64,000 nucleotides of DNA from Asterias rubens (GCF_902459465.1 NC_047069.1:5303171-5367170), one strand, 5' to 3'; positions 23,801 through 32,515 are shown, counted from the stretch's first letter. Translations and numbers: made by a program. The notes: a model not told the origin generated them from the letters alone.

Positions 23801-26800
23801 AAAACAATAACAACATTGAGCGGAGGAGGGTATTACTATTGTCAGGTGGCCCAAGCACTTTGGTGACATCATTAAAGCCCGATTCATAATTCTTGCGAAT
23901 GCGAACACAGTACGAATGTTGAGTCACAAATTCACAACAGTTGAACTCCAGCAAAACATTCCCTACGAAAACAGCCATGTGAAGTCAGAATTCGCTTCAC
24001 ATTCTGATTCGCAGGAAGTATGAAACGGGCTTTATGCAGGGCTGCAAACTTTAGGTTGCGATCAATTCTTCATACCTGTAGGTCTCCTGGCCCTAGGATC
24101 CCAGCATGTCCTTCAAAGTCTTCATGTGAAAACTTTCCCTCAAGAAAATAGGTCACCTGAAAACCAAAACACAAAACTACTAATTCAATCATGAGAGTTA
24201 CAAACAACTACCAATAAAGCTTTTAGCACAGGTGTGTACCTTCAATTAGAACACAACCAATTAAAGCATAGGCCATATCCAGATATCCAAATTGGCCGCT
24301 TCTGCTACTGTTGTGTTTACAAGAGACTATTAGCGCATGTTCAACTTCCATACATACATACATACATACATAGGGTATGTTCAGACAGCGTACTTACTTA
24401 GACCCGAACCGGTTTAACTTTTACGAGCAGCAGGGGGTGGTCGTAAAAATAAAAACCCATTGCGTTCAGACAGCACAGAGTTAAACCCGATCCGGTTTAT
24501 CTGCGGTTTTAAGAGGTCAAAGCAGACGCGACCCCGTTGCTCTTACATCCGGTTTTATTCATCAGATTCACGCACTGAGATACTGAGTGCACTGGACGAT
24601 CATCAGAACATGTTATATATTGGATAAAAATGGCTCAACCGAACGCGAAAAACAGTTCTACCGTTGGGAGGATACGGGCACTTAAAATAAACATGAACAC
24701 GACTCTTAAACAAATAATTAAACAAACAAAATATTGATACAAACAGCCGAGAAAACTCACCAAAATATTATCCATATTCCATGAATCCGAACACGTTTAT
24801 TTTTTGTGTTTTATACCATCGGTTCTTATTTAATAAAAGTTTGTACCTCAATCGATTGGAAATTGCGATCTCTCAAAAGCTGGTGCCGCGATTTTTATTC
24901 CGATTCGTTAACACAGCTTCACACGTGCAAGTTACGTAAATAGGCCTACATGTACTTTTTCAGTTTTTTCCCAACAACGTGGTATTGCTTGCCAAGGGGA
25001 ATTTCCCCTACACACAGCCTCGCACCCACGGCAGTTCATTCTGCTAGATTGAAAGTACACCACGCTAGTAACGGTGACGGCAATAGAAAAGCACATCCAC
25101 GGGATCGTTAGGATAATTATGGGATATCAGAGATTGATCACTATGGATGGCAGCGCTGTGCATGGGAGAAGCATTACAAAGTATCCATGCTTCTTCGCTG
25201 CGCTCGAAGTATACGGATGAAAACAGTTTCAATTTATTGTAGGACACTCAACAAAAAACGCTTGGAAAAAATAATTTTGTTTCAGAATTTAATCAAAATT
25301 GGACCGTTGTAAATAAACTGCACAAACGGATCGAGAGAGTTTCGCCAACTCGATAAGCGGCACCAGAGACGACAGCATACATATACCCCAAAAAATACAA
25401 GCACTCCGGGTCCCGGGCGTGTGCATTGAACCACACAATGGGTCGTCCATTGTGAGTCCACACGCAGTGTTAAAAGATAAACCCGAACTGGTTTAGATTT
25501 AGACCGCCTCGCTGGACGGTTTAAGTTTTGGGGTTTAGACCCGATCCGGTCTAACTTTATTTGCGTTCACACACACAAAAGTTGAACCCGAACCGGTCTA
25601 AGTGGACTGACACCAACTTTAGTACGGTGTGTGAACGACCTCATACATACATACATATTGGGCACTTGTATAGCGCCACTAAGAGTGCAGCGCATTAGAT
25701 AGGGTACAGAGAATTTTTGATACACTTGTTTAAAATGTTCGAAGAGAGTCAGATTTCCTGATTGAGGTGGAGAGTGCATTCCAGGTGTGTGGAGCAAAAT
25801 GAGAAAATGTGCGACTTGAAGCTAACTTGAGAAGCTTGATTGAGTTAGGTTCCATGAGGCGAGTAGTGTCGGATGCTGAGCATAGAGTTGGGCGGCCAGG
25901 CCGATGGAGAGACAGCAAAGAGGATAAATAGCCAGGAGCTGTGTTGTTGAGGCATTTGTACACATAAACCAAGATCTTGAAGGTTATCCTCAAGGTCATG
26001 TAGACCGACGCCATTGTGATTTGTAGGTTAGATCTTAATTAATCGAAAGATTCATCAGCTAGGGCTCTGACTTTTCCTAAGGAAGTCCTATACTTCAACA
26101 CATGATGACGCAGCTATCCAACCGTAGCCAGAGATGTAGCCACCGATTTGGACATGACCATACAAGGCAACCAGATAGATGGATTTGAACCTTGGTTCAT
26201 ACTTCCTGTGAATGCGAATGTGATACAAATGTTGAAACCACAGGGCTGTTTTTGCAGCAATTGTTTCGCGAGAGATGAGCAAATTTGAACTGATGTGAAC
26301 TATTTGTTGCGAATTTGAATGAAAAAGGCAACAAGTGATCTCTGCCAAAATTCATGTAAAATATTTTATCTTTCATTTTAATCCTAGTTTGTCAAATAAA
26401 ACAAATATAGTTACCGTTTCAAAGCCCCTGTGCGGATGATCAGGAAACCCACCAGAGTTCTTGGCTTTAAACTCATCCAACATCAAGAACGGATCCAGGT
26501 TTTGTAGCTGAGGAAATGGGATGAAGAAACATGTCAAAAAATCACAGTGCATTTTCACTTTTTTTGACCAGCGTAATATCATCATGCCAGTGCAGAGAGC
26601 GCGTCACATGGGGGTGTTTAAACAGTTGATAATGACCAGCTACAGCTGTTTAATAATCGGTTGTTTTTTCATACGTTTGTGCGGGTTAGCCCACAACCTC
26701 GTTGCCAGGGGTGATGGTCTCGCCGCGCCATTTTAGCACATGAATTCGAGGATGTATCTATGCGTACGAATGCATAGATCCGAAAAAACTGTCTCAATCA

Positions 26801-28417
26801 TAAAAATGCAATGACATGTACAGAGCTCCATGCAATGGAACAGATAAGTTTAACAGAGTTTCTTACTTTATCATCTTGAAACCATTCTAAATGCGAACAA
26901 AACGCAGCAAATGGAATTAAATGTTGTAATCTGTTGCATTTAGCAGTCAACTCGGGTGTCATTCTTTGACTGAATTTGTTGCATTCAGCAGGCAAGACTT
27001 CATGTTGGTGTTGCATATTGTTGAGATTGAGTTCATGGTCCTACATATAAAGGCCCGGTCCCAATGCAGCGATAACTAAAACGATAACGACCACGACGCA
27101 AAGAGAACGCATTCTATTAATTTGAATTGCTCCGCGCAGAAAACCCACACGCTCTTTCAACCAATTGAATGCGTTCTCCTTGCGTAGTTATCGTTATCCT
27201 TGACGCTGCAGTGGGACCTAGCCTTTAGGCAAGTCACCACTACATATAGCAGGACAAACACCTTGATCAGTCCCAACACAAACAACAACAAAATCCCTTG
27301 TTGCATTTCGTTGCATTTGTTGCAACTGTGTTGCATTCTGATGTATTTGGCAGGATCGTGGCCATGCATTAAAGGCCCGAGCTGAAGGGGAGGGCCTTTA
27401 TCACACGGCCAGGACCCTGCCGGTTTTTAACGGCAGTTTAAGAACTCGTTGCTACCCTTTTTTTCCCTTATTCAAAACCATTCACTTTTGTGGTTTTGAA
27501 TGGTGTGATAACTGTGCATAATGGTTGACTCCCAAAATGACTTTGAATGGAGGTGCAGCTTCATTCCAGATGCACTCTGTCAACATACCTTCACTGTTAG
27601 GTTCATGCACCATCTGAAACCATTCAACTGGGTACAAACACAGGTGTAGTGTATGCATCACTCAAACCCAGTTGAATGGAAAGCTCACTATCCACACTGT
27701 TCAAATGGTAATGCAATGTGTGTACAGCAACAATGGGAAAATGTGAGAGATGGAATTTGAATGGGTTTGAATGGTAGGAGAGTTTCAGCAACATACAATA
27801 TTTTGAGTGTATAAACTTGTGCGAAAATACTATTTATCGTTTCAGCACCAACCCATCAGTATAATAACGGAAGACTTCAAAACTGACACACACAATTTCG
27901 AACATCATTTAAAAAGTTCACTCTCGGACAGAGGTAATATACCATCCAGCAGCCAGGCTCCTAGTGGTTGACACCCATGTCTACATCCTTACAGACTTTG
28001 AAAGGGGTGCCCCCATTTCAGCCCAAGGAGTAGGCGGCAAAGTGCCACTGGTGGCAGTTAATTTGGGTTGGTAGCCAAAATCAGTGAAGTGTAGCCCTCA
28101 CCTTAGAGTGGCCATCTGTGGCCTATTATAAAAAATTAAAAAGAATTTAAATCTGATTTTTTTGATAACTTTCCGTATGGCAGCACCACTTTTTCACCCT
28201 TTTTTACAAAAAGGGATATCTCATTGAGGTAAATTAGATACTATATTATTTCATATCGAATGAAAAAGTGGTGGCGCCATACGGAAACTTTTCCGATTTT
28301 TTTCCTTCAAATATTGATTGCACTCACCTCTGGCCTTCCAATACTGCGCATTACACGAGCCCCGACTCCTTCAGATTGCTCATTGCTCAACACAGCTTTA
28401 GTGATGTACCTAGACAT
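14694..28417 (-). CDS. PIR: Pirin (complete, eight coding exons)
   Basis: Pirin is a bicupin, Fe-binding nuclear protein that modulates NF-kappaB-type transcription in vertebrates; bacterial and human pirins also show quercetinase activity. Joined exons give 289 aa against about 290 in human. Residues 1-30 hold [18 protein letters not shown]; 51-60 [10 protein letters not shown]; 89-100 [12 protein letters not shown]. The four metal ligands of the family (three His, one Glu) are present as His54, His56, His98 and Glu100. The C-terminal cupin is intact ([37 protein letters not shown]), ending ERA-like [13 protein letters not shown]. All junctions are GT-AG with matching phases (0,0,0,0,1,0,1). 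Introns are 0.7-4.3 kb and filled with MITEs, SINEs and a LINE end. The start was chosen to match human pirin; a longer in-frame start exists at 28549. Confidence 0.96.
14940..15125 (-). mobile_element. tRNA-derived SINE, minus strand (decayed)
   Basis: Reads as an inverted tRNA-like head with a B-box complement (GGATTCGAACCCAC at about 14968) and, further on, a second one (GGATTCCAACCAACGACC near 15079). CTTACTCGG and ACACCGATGTGTTTTAGCAC match the SINE copies at 55.1-56.3 kb. It lies in pirin intron 7. Confidence 0.6.
15115..15385 (-). mobile_element. SINE body/tail, same family as 28570-28985
   Basis: The plus strand begins GGTTCTTATATAGCGCTTTATC and shares GGTATGTGGAGCT, CCAATCAAACCAGGAACA, GCACTGGGTTCTTTT and GGCTTTATGTCCCATCC with copies at 28570 and 63805. 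The tRNA-like head is missing at the right end. Confidence 0.7.
15464..15716. mobile_element. Foldback MITE with TTTCAGACAGGCGCTCC ends
   Basis: The left end TTTCAGACAGGCGCTCCAG is mirrored by CTCTGGAGCGCTTGTCTG at the right; the right terminus has a 16-bp piece (GGAGCGCTTGTCTG) twice in tandem. Length is about 250 bp, with no coding capacity. In pirin intron 7. Confidence 0.85.
16225..16560 (+). repeat. Dispersed repeat, copy 1 (other at 26590-26900)
   Basis: Shares GGGGGTGTTTAAACAGTTGA, TAATGACCAGCT, GGTTGTTTTTTC and TCGAGGATG-like text with 26600-26760, then an ACAGAGTTT stretch. Both copies lie in pirin introns. The family is not recognised. Confidence 0.75.
16569..16920 (+). mobile_element. 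MITE of the 380-bp family, right end degraded
   Basis: Intact left end TTAAAGGCAGTGGACACT. Internal marks CTCCCTCTGAAGTGGAGTAG and hairpin AACCTCAAGTT against AATTTGAGGTCTCG are present. The right end stops at AAGTGAGAAGACC and joins another repeat, so the terminal inverted repeat is lost. Confidence 0.88.
16925..17060 (+). repeat. Palindromic repeat, copy 1 (other at 27350-27475)
   Basis: TGGCCGTGCAATAAAGGCC is mirrored by GGACCTTTATCACTCGGCCA, followed by GACCCTACCAGTTTTAAATG. The same order occurs at 27355-27440 with substitutions. Confidence 0.7.
17085..17275 (+). repeat. GCTTAAGCAG-family repeat
   Basis: Contains GTAAGCAGAGCCACG, CCAAATTTCAAAGAGCTGCT, TGCTAAGCAAAAATAAGCAG and GGTAACCATATTTTGGTGAG, in the same order as 6665-6812. 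Confidence 0.65.
17936..18319 (+). mobile_element. MITE of the 380-bp family
   Basis: TTAAAGGCAGTGGACACT start and GTCGAGTGTCTTTTAAG end. The central hairpin has decayed, with one arm GAGGTCACATAGAATTTGAG. In pirin intron 7. Confidence 0.9.
18470..18637 (-). repeat. GCTTAAGCAG-family repeat, split by a MITE
   Basis: Inverted copy: GGTTACCAGCC, GACTGGTATCCTGCTTATTT and TTGCTTAGCAGAAAG. The remainder (CTCTGCTTAAGCAGCTCAAT, AATTGGGCC) resumes at about 19025 after the MITE at 18638-19019, which shows the MITE inserted into this repeat. Confidence 0.65.
18638..19019 (+). mobile_element. MITE of the 380-bp family, variant ends
   Basis: Ends AAGAGAAGGTACACGTTTGG and CCAATAGTGTACCTTCCCTT form the terminal inverted repeat; body marks (CTCCCTCTGAAGTAACG, ACACCAAGTGAGAAGACTGG) fit the family. 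The centre is the AAGACTTCTAGCTAGAAGTC hairpin, a perfect palindrome. Inserted in another repeat. Confidence 0.88.
19117..19183 (-). CDS. PIR: Pirin exon 7
   Basis: Acceptor CCTGTTATAG, donor GTATGT. Encodes [20 protein letters not shown] then QHG with the Gly split. Corresponds to the conserved second-cupin strand pair of pirin. Confidence 0.95.
19771..20359 (+). mobile_element. MITE of the 380-bp family, interrupted
   Basis: Left end TAAAGGCACTGGACACTATT; right end AAGTGTCCAGTGTCTTT at about 20341-20357. The body stops at GGTCTTTGAGAA (20130) and resumes at ATTACTAAAAGTGTCC (20333), so about 200 bp is a later insertion. Confidence 0.85.
20132..20332. mobile_element. Nested element with TA target duplication
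   Basis: Ends GACCGATCCATT and AATGGATAGGTC are inverted repeats, each flanked by TA, as expected for a Tc1/mariner-type TA target. Internal CGCACGTGTTCTTGCTCACA and CACGTGCGCC form a second stem. It sits inside the MITE at 19771-20359 and is therefore younger than it. Confidence 0.75.
20522..20604 (-). CDS. PIR: Pirin exon 6
   Basis: Encodes [16 protein letters not shown], then [11 protein letters not shown], matching the length and order of the human segment that ends in VENK. The acceptor (TCTCATGAAAG) has a weak pyrimidine tract but is the only one that fits phase and length; donor GTAATA. Confidence 0.9.
21056..21200 (+). repeat. GTACA/CGTAC-rich low-complexity stretch
   Basis: TGTACAGCGTATGTACACAT occurs twice in tandem (about 21060 and 21084), followed by further GTACA variants. 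Many self-complementary GTAC sites. In pirin intron 5. Confidence 0.7.
21336..21465 (-). CDS. PIR: Pirin exon 5
   Basis: Acceptor GTTGTTCTAG, donor GTAGGA. Encodes [17 protein letters not shown], then [20 protein letters not shown]. Phase 0 in, phase 1 out. Confidence 0.95.
22019..22225 (-). CDS. PIR: Pirin exon 4 (metal ligands His98, Glu100)
   Basis: Acceptor CAATTTGCAG, donor GTAAGT. Encodes 69 residues from [14 protein letters not shown] to [10 protein letters not shown], the first-cupin C-terminal half. A MITE begins about 45 bp upstream of the acceptor. Confidence 0.97.
22270..22668 (+). mobile_element. MITE of the 380-bp family next to pirin exon 4
   Basis: TTAAAGGCAGTGGACACTTT start, CCAATAGTGTCCAGTGTC end; hairpin GAGACCTCAGATTTAGAATT with TTGAGGTCTCC. 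It includes an extra CATGATGG-type insertion near 22505. It lies within 45 bp of a splice acceptor. Confidence 0.92.
22669..23240 (-). mobile_element. Two decayed MITE copies in tandem
   Basis: The stretch after 22669 (GGTACTCCACTGGACACC, GGTAATGTCAAAGACTAGT) and the one from about 22953 (GGCACTTGAACC, GGTAATTGTCAAAGACCAGT) both begin like the 380-bp family in reverse orientation. Only the second runs through to CCGTGTCCAATGG near 23232. Both have internal deletions. Confidence 0.7.
23379..23690 (+). mobile_element. SINE with tRNA-Leu-like head
   Basis: The head reads GTGCCGTGGCCGAGCGGATA, with A-box TGGCCGAGCGG and B-box GTTTGAATCCC, and a CTCAAGCTCTGGTGC arm as in tRNA-Leu. No acceptor-stem closure is present, so this is a SINE and not a tRNA gene. 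The body includes CTTCTCTCCACC, AAATGGGTACCTGT, GAATGATTTAAGGCCCAGTG and the end GCGCTATATGAAAACTATTA. Related copies: 55200-55520 (plus) and 63005-63290 (minus). It lies in pirin intron 3. Confidence 0.85.
24076..24156 (-). CDS. PIR: Pirin exon 3
   Basis: Acceptor GGTTTTCAG, donor GTATGA; exactly 27 codons, phase 0. Encodes [20 protein letters not shown] then LGPGDLQ. Confidence 0.96.
24350..25655. mobile_element. 1.27-kb DNA transposon inserted in a CATA microsatellite
   Basis: Between two (CATA)n runs (24350-24373 and 25642-25655). The left end, GGTATGTTCAGACAGCGTAC, is an imperfect inverted match to the right end, GTACGGTGTGTGAACGACCT. Subterminal zones repeat a CCCGAACCGGTTTA motif and variants several times on both sides (near 24400, 24487, 25483, 25540, 25587). 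No coding frame, so non-autonomous. A second copy is cut by the window start (11-138). In pirin intron 2. Confidence 0.8.
25655..26015 (-). mobile_element. LINE 3' end: reverse transcriptase C-terminal fragment
   Basis: The minus-strand frame reads [20 protein letters not shown] then LSSLL, ending [19 protein letters not shown] and a FKHF-type end in the next frame, the usual C-terminus of CR1/L2/Rex-like reverse transcriptases. A frameshift separates the last piece. The 5' part is absent. In pirin intron 1. Confidence 0.8.
26415..26507 (-). CDS. PIR: Pirin exon 2 (metal ligands His54, His56)
   Basis: Acceptor CATTTCCTCAG, donor GTAACT; exactly 31 codons, phase 0. Encodes [20 protein letters not shown] and [11 protein letters not shown]. 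Confidence 0.97.
26590..26900 (+). repeat. Dispersed repeat, copy 2 (see 16225-16560)
   Basis: GAGCGCGTCACATGGGGGTG, AAACAGTTGATAATGACCAG and GGTTGTTTTTTCATACG match copy 1. In pirin intron 1. Confidence 0.7.
27048..27230. mobile_element. Foldback MITE
   Basis: The left end GGCCCGGTCCCAATGCAGCG is mirrored by CGCTGCAGTGGGACCTAGCC. The next arms GATAACG, AGAGAACGCATTC and GAATGCGTTCTCC, CGTTATC also pair. About 180 bp, with no coding capacity. In pirin intron 1. Confidence 0.88.
27350..27475 (+). repeat. Palindromic repeat, copy 2 (see 16925-17060)
   Basis: TCGTGGCCATGCATTAAAGG is mirrored by GGCCTTTATCACACGGCCA; GACCCTGCCGGTTTTTAACG follows as in copy 1. In pirin intron 1. Confidence 0.7.
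28169..28291. repeat. Long hairpin just downstream of pirin exon 1
   Basis: ACTTTCCGTATGGCAGCACC and CACTTTTTCA at the left pair with TGAAAAAGTGGTGGCGCCAT and ACGGAAACT at the right, a 30-bp imperfect stem with a 60-bp loop, starting about 35 bp into the intron. Probably a MITE. Confidence 0.75.
28328..28417 (-). CDS. PIR: Pirin exon 1
   Basis: Encodes the first 30 residues, [20 protein letters not shown] then [10 protein letters not shown], with donor GTGAGT. The ATG at 28417 matches the start of human pirin. The frame stays open upstream to another ATG at 28549, which would add 44 residues beginning with a hydrophobic run (IRIIILILVALEV). Confidence 0.9.
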
Positions 28418-28569
28418 TGTATGGTTGGCTGCTGTAATAAGCACACCGTTCTGGAGTGATTCCGTTAACGCGACGTGAGCCTTGCTGGATGATGTCACCT
28501 CCAAAGCTACCAAGATCAAAATTATAATCCTGATAAGTCGGACCCACATCTTTAAATAAAAATGATGAA

Positions 28570-28985
28570 AAATATTAATAATAATACTTGGTCCTTAGTA
28601 TAGCGCTTTATCACACACGTAGGGGTATCAAAGCTTACAGTATTATTCCCTGCAAGGTATGTGGAGCTTTGTATTGAAGTATGAGACCTATTTCTTTAAA
28701 ATACCATGTAATGGAATACAAGGTGCTACTGGCACAATATGCTGCCAATCAGACCAGGAACACCAGGGCAAACCCCTCCTCTTTTTCGATAGTGCACTGG
28801 GTTCTTTTTCATGCGTTACACAACACACGGGACCAACGGCTTTATGTCCCATCCGAAGTATCATAAAAGTGTCTTGATTCAGGACACAGGTGTCACGATT
28901 GGGACTCAAACCTACACTCTGCTGATCAGAAACACCAGAGCTTGAGTGCTTTGCTCTTATCTGCTCAGGCACTAAAAGGCCATGT
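28570..28985 (-). mobile_element. tRNA-headed SINE, nearly complete
   Basis: On the minus strand the head near 28985 reads GCCTGAGCAGATAAGAGC, then CACTCAAGCTCTGGTGTTTC and the B-box GGTTTGAGTCCCAATCGTGA. The body and end (GATAAAGCGCTATACTAAGG) match 15115-15385 and 63805-64000. It ends in an ATTATTATTA tail. It lies immediately upstream of pirin. Confidence 0.8.
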
Positions 28986-29014
28986 GGTCTTAGATTACAG
29001 GTGGACTAGATAGG

Positions 29015-29145
29015 ATCGTGTGCGCCATAAAGTTATGAGTGAACGGCGGGCAATGTAAACCAACAGCGCGCACGCACTGCCTTGTCTACAAGGCAGTGCG
29101 TGCGCGCCATAAAGTTATGAGTGAACGGAGGGCAATGTAAACGTA
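29015..29145. repeat. Direct repeat around a central palindrome
   Basis: GCGCCATAAAGTTATGAGTG with AACGG-GGGCAATGTAAAC occurs at about 29022-29060 and 29103-29142. Between them GCGCGCACGCACTGCCTTGT meets its reverse complement ACAAGGCAGTGCGTGCGCGC. Confidence 0.8.
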
Positions 29146-29159
29146 CAACGGGCACGCCC

Positions 29160-30790
29160 TGCCTTGTAACACCCCTTTCACAGAATGGTTTAGTCCAACC
29201 AAAAAATAAAACGTTTGCAAAGCGATGCGACAGGCTCAAAATATAAACCTGGGAATTCGCTCCGGGATCTGGTAAGTTTTTGTCATTTTTTTTCTTCAAA
29301 AATGATTTCTCAATGGTGATTTGAGTGTTCATTAGACATTGAGGATTAAGTTTGTGCACTTAGAATTTGTGTCATGATTTTTGAAAGTGGTAAAAATGGG
29401 GCAAATCTGGTGACTAGCTGTCAAAATTATACGTGTTATACGCTCGAGAGAATCTCGTAACCCTCCAGCCTGGCAGCTGTCGGGAGGAGGGTTATGTTAT
29501 CATAACTACTATCAACGCTGATTTTAAAAACGTATCCTCCTCTTACCAGTTTTCACAGTATTATGCCTTTTTCTTTGAATTGGGAAAAATAATGATGCCA
29601 TAATATATCAACCGATGCCCTAATTATCTTCATTTGTTAATATGAAGTATGCAAACATATTAAAACTTGATGGACATTGAAATGTTCACACCACACACAC
29701 CGATCTTCGATGACTTCAACTGGCCCCATTTGTTTTGAGTTTTTCCTGTTTTCACGGCAAACGAGAAAGTATGGTTTCCCGGTGAAGCCATACATGGAAG
29801 AAACATCTGCAGTGACTACAAGTGTTCTTTGAGACTCTGTGTATGACTCTATAGCCAGCAGTTGTTTAAAATTTATTCAAAATATTTTTTTTTATTACCA
29901 TGGTAACTTGCACAAAAAAAGAAAAAAAAAAATAATAATAATAAAAAGTGTGAATAATTACTGGCTTTCCAATCTGATTTTTTTCTCTTTTTTTTCTTCT
30001 TTTTTTTCTCTTAATATTTATAATAAAGCGTATAAATGAACAGTGATAGTTGAATCAACAAGCTGATGTTTAAATTTTAATATTAATAATAACATTGATA
30101 CGAGGGTTAAAAAATAAAAGTCTCAAAAAATATTAGAAAATAATATAAGGTACATGGCTTCTTTAAGCCTCTGTATTTTTTTCCCAGAATGCTCAGCAAA
30201 ATATTCAGTCACATGATTTGATCATCATGAATTTTGAAATAGTGTTTGATGAAACTTTTTCGGTGGGCAATTTTTTTTATATTATGGCCTCAACATTATG
30301 ACATATTTTTGTACCTTGTAGAAACGCCTAAAATACCAAACTTTTTGCATTTACAAGTGCAAATAACCAGTGGAGCCTTACGTGTTTCCACAATTTTTTT
30401 ATCTAGGGACTGTTTACATCGCGCACAGAGAGGTAAAAGATTTGCCACGATTTTAGGGACACCTCGAAACCAGGACCTCATACGATATAGCGTTAAGGAG
30501 GCCCAAAATATTAGACCCCTATAAGGCTCACGGGCATGATGGGGGAGCCTTATAGTTTCTAGAAGTAACCTGACACCTAGGCCTGCCCTAGGCCTATATG
30601 GGGGTTAAAACTCGGATTGGAATTATATTGTTGTAAACATTGTGTCGCTAATAATATGCAAGTTTGAATTGAATTAAGTCACTCGCTTGTGAGAGAAAGC
30701 ACATGGTCAATAATAATAATATTTATAAAACTTCTAAAGGACCAACATACATGAAACATGATTTATTCCTTACTCCTGAGCTTAGTCCTA
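29160..30790. other. Gene-free stretch
   Basis: AT-rich, with A- and T-runs near 29885-30015. No exon or recognised transposon. Confidence 0.5.
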
Positions 30791-30794
30791 GAAC

Positions 30795-30865
30795 TAGCCC
30801 CACTTGTGTGGCCAAGGCTAGCTGAATCCTGGATTCAGCTAGCCTTGGCCACACAAGTGGGGCTA
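30795..30865. repeat. Perfect palindrome, 35-bp arms, 1-bp centre
   Basis: Arms 30795-30829 and 30831-30865 are exact reverse complements about T30830; the arm begins TAGCCCCACTTGTGTGGCC. Outside it, TCCTAGAAC occurs on both sides in direct orientation. Such a perfect hairpin is recent or an assembly product. Confidence 0.9.
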
Positions 30866-30900
30866 TTCCTAGAACTATTTATTTTTATTTTATGCACTTT

Positions 30901-30956
30901 TATTTCGGTTTCATCCGCTATTGCTCCCGGAGACGATAGCAGACGAAACCGAAATA
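30901..30956. repeat. Second hairpin next to the palindrome
   Basis: TATTTCGGTTTC and GCTAT at the left pair with ATAGC and GAAACCGAAATA at the right, with a loop around TTGCTCCCGGAGACG. Confidence 0.75.
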
Positions 30957-30971
30957 GTTCTACGAGTAATT

Positions 30972-31045
30972 ATTCCTTAGACCCAGTGACTGGGGCGCCT
31001 AGCCCTAGATTCCTTTTTTTCCCCCGAAATTTTGACATATCCTGG
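30972..31045 (+). repeat. Inverted repeat arm 1 (partner 32440-32515)
   Basis: GACCCAGTGACTGGGGCGC, a T-run and CGAAATTTTGACAT occur in the same order as in the reverse complement of the partner arm. The pair encloses about 1.4 kb that includes a later MITE. Confidence 0.75.
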
Positions 31046-31906
31046 TGTCATGGGTTTTCAGTAGGATAACAGGAAAATTGTTCACAATCAAAAACTGAAT
31101 GGTTTTTTTTTCAAATCATCTATCCAATTTTTTAACAATAACACTTACACTTCATGGTGTGTTGACATTTTTAAAGTTTTGGTTTTACGTTGTGAGAGAC
31201 AGTCCGCCAACAACAGTGCTTATGCATGCACGACATTGGAGCAACGTCATATGTTTTACGTCATATGTTTTCACACCTTTCATTGGTTGGTATTTTATTA
31301 AATATTCAGAAGCTAGTATGGCGTGCAAAATCAATCAAAAATATGATTCAATTACTACTTAACAAATTTAATTACATTTTTGTCCTAAGGCATTGTGGCT
31401 AATATATTAGAATCCAGAGATATCATAAGGCATGAAAGTAAAACACCCCACCCCCCTTGAAGCACACACACTTCTTAACAATGCGTTTTCCCCCATTTCA
31501 GACCAGTAGGAATGTTTGGTTTCAGGAGATAAGAAACCAATCTACGATATTTTCTCTTTAATGTAGACTTAATATTTATTACGCTTTATCAAAATTTATT
31601 ACAGTATGCAGTTAATAAAAAAAATTGTATTTGTCATTTCCACTTTAAAATATTTTAATTTTTTCCCCATATTGGCACAACATAGAATCCCAAATAGTAA
31701 CCACCTCACGTGATCCATCTAGTCACTAAAGCAGAATGAAACTCAATCTAGCAGATAGTAATTTTGTTTTGAACTTTCGAGGTTGGATGTTTCTTTGACT
31801 CATTTGAATGTTGGCATAATAATGCACAAGTGATTTGTACCAAAAATCAATCATTTTATAAATGTTTGAGCATAACCAACGACAGGAAACGTTATTCTCA
31901 GCATGA
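31046..31906. other. Gene-free stretch
   Basis: AT-rich interior of the inverted-repeat pair. CGTCATATGTTTTACGTCATATGTTTTCA near 31246-31277 contains two direct ACGTCATATGTTTT copies. No gene is seen. Confidence 0.45.
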
Positions 31907-32297
31907 TTAAAGGCAGTGGACACTATTGGTACTTACTCAAAATAATTATTAGCATAAAACCTTACTTGTTAACGAGTAATGGGGAGAGGTTGGTAGTAAA
32001 AAGCCTTGTGAGAAACAGCTCCCTCTGAAGTGGAGTAGTTTCGAGAAAGGAGTAAGTTTCAACAAATTTGATTTCGAGACCTCAAGTTTATAACTTGAGG
32101 TCCCGAAATCAAGCATCTGAATGCACACAACTTCGTGTGACAAGGGTGTTTTTTTCTTTCATAGTTATCTCGCAACTCCGACGACCAATCGAGCTCAAAT
32201 TTTCACAGGGTTGTTATTTTATGCATATGTTGAGATACACCAAGTGAGAAGCCTGGTCTTTGACAATTACCAATCCAATAGTGTCCACTGGCTTTAA
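31907..32297 (+). mobile_element. MITE of the 380-bp family
   Basis: TTAAAGGCAGTGGACACT start; CCAATAGTGTCCACTGGC end; hairpin GAGACCTCAAGTT against AACTTGAGGTCCCG. A 5-bp repeat (CCAAT twice) lies just before the right terminus. Confidence 0.93.
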
Positions 32298-32439
32298 GCC
32301 TGATGAAAATACAGACCGTGATGTGAGTAAACTGCATAGCTTCTTTCACCGGTGCAGCTTGCACAATCTCGCGGTAAACGGGAATATTAACAGTTGGGGC
32401 TCGAAAACATATGAGGGTCGATAACGTATGATGCCAAGA

Positions 32440-32515
32440 AAATATGACCGATATGCGATGTCAAAATTTCAGGAAAAAAATTAATCTAGCGCCCCAGTCA
32501 CTGGGTCTACATTAT
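32440..32515 (-). repeat. Inverted repeat arm 2 (partner 30972-31045)
   Basis: ATGTCAAAATTTCAGG, an A-run, then GCGCCCCAGTCACTGGGTC. Confidence 0.75.
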
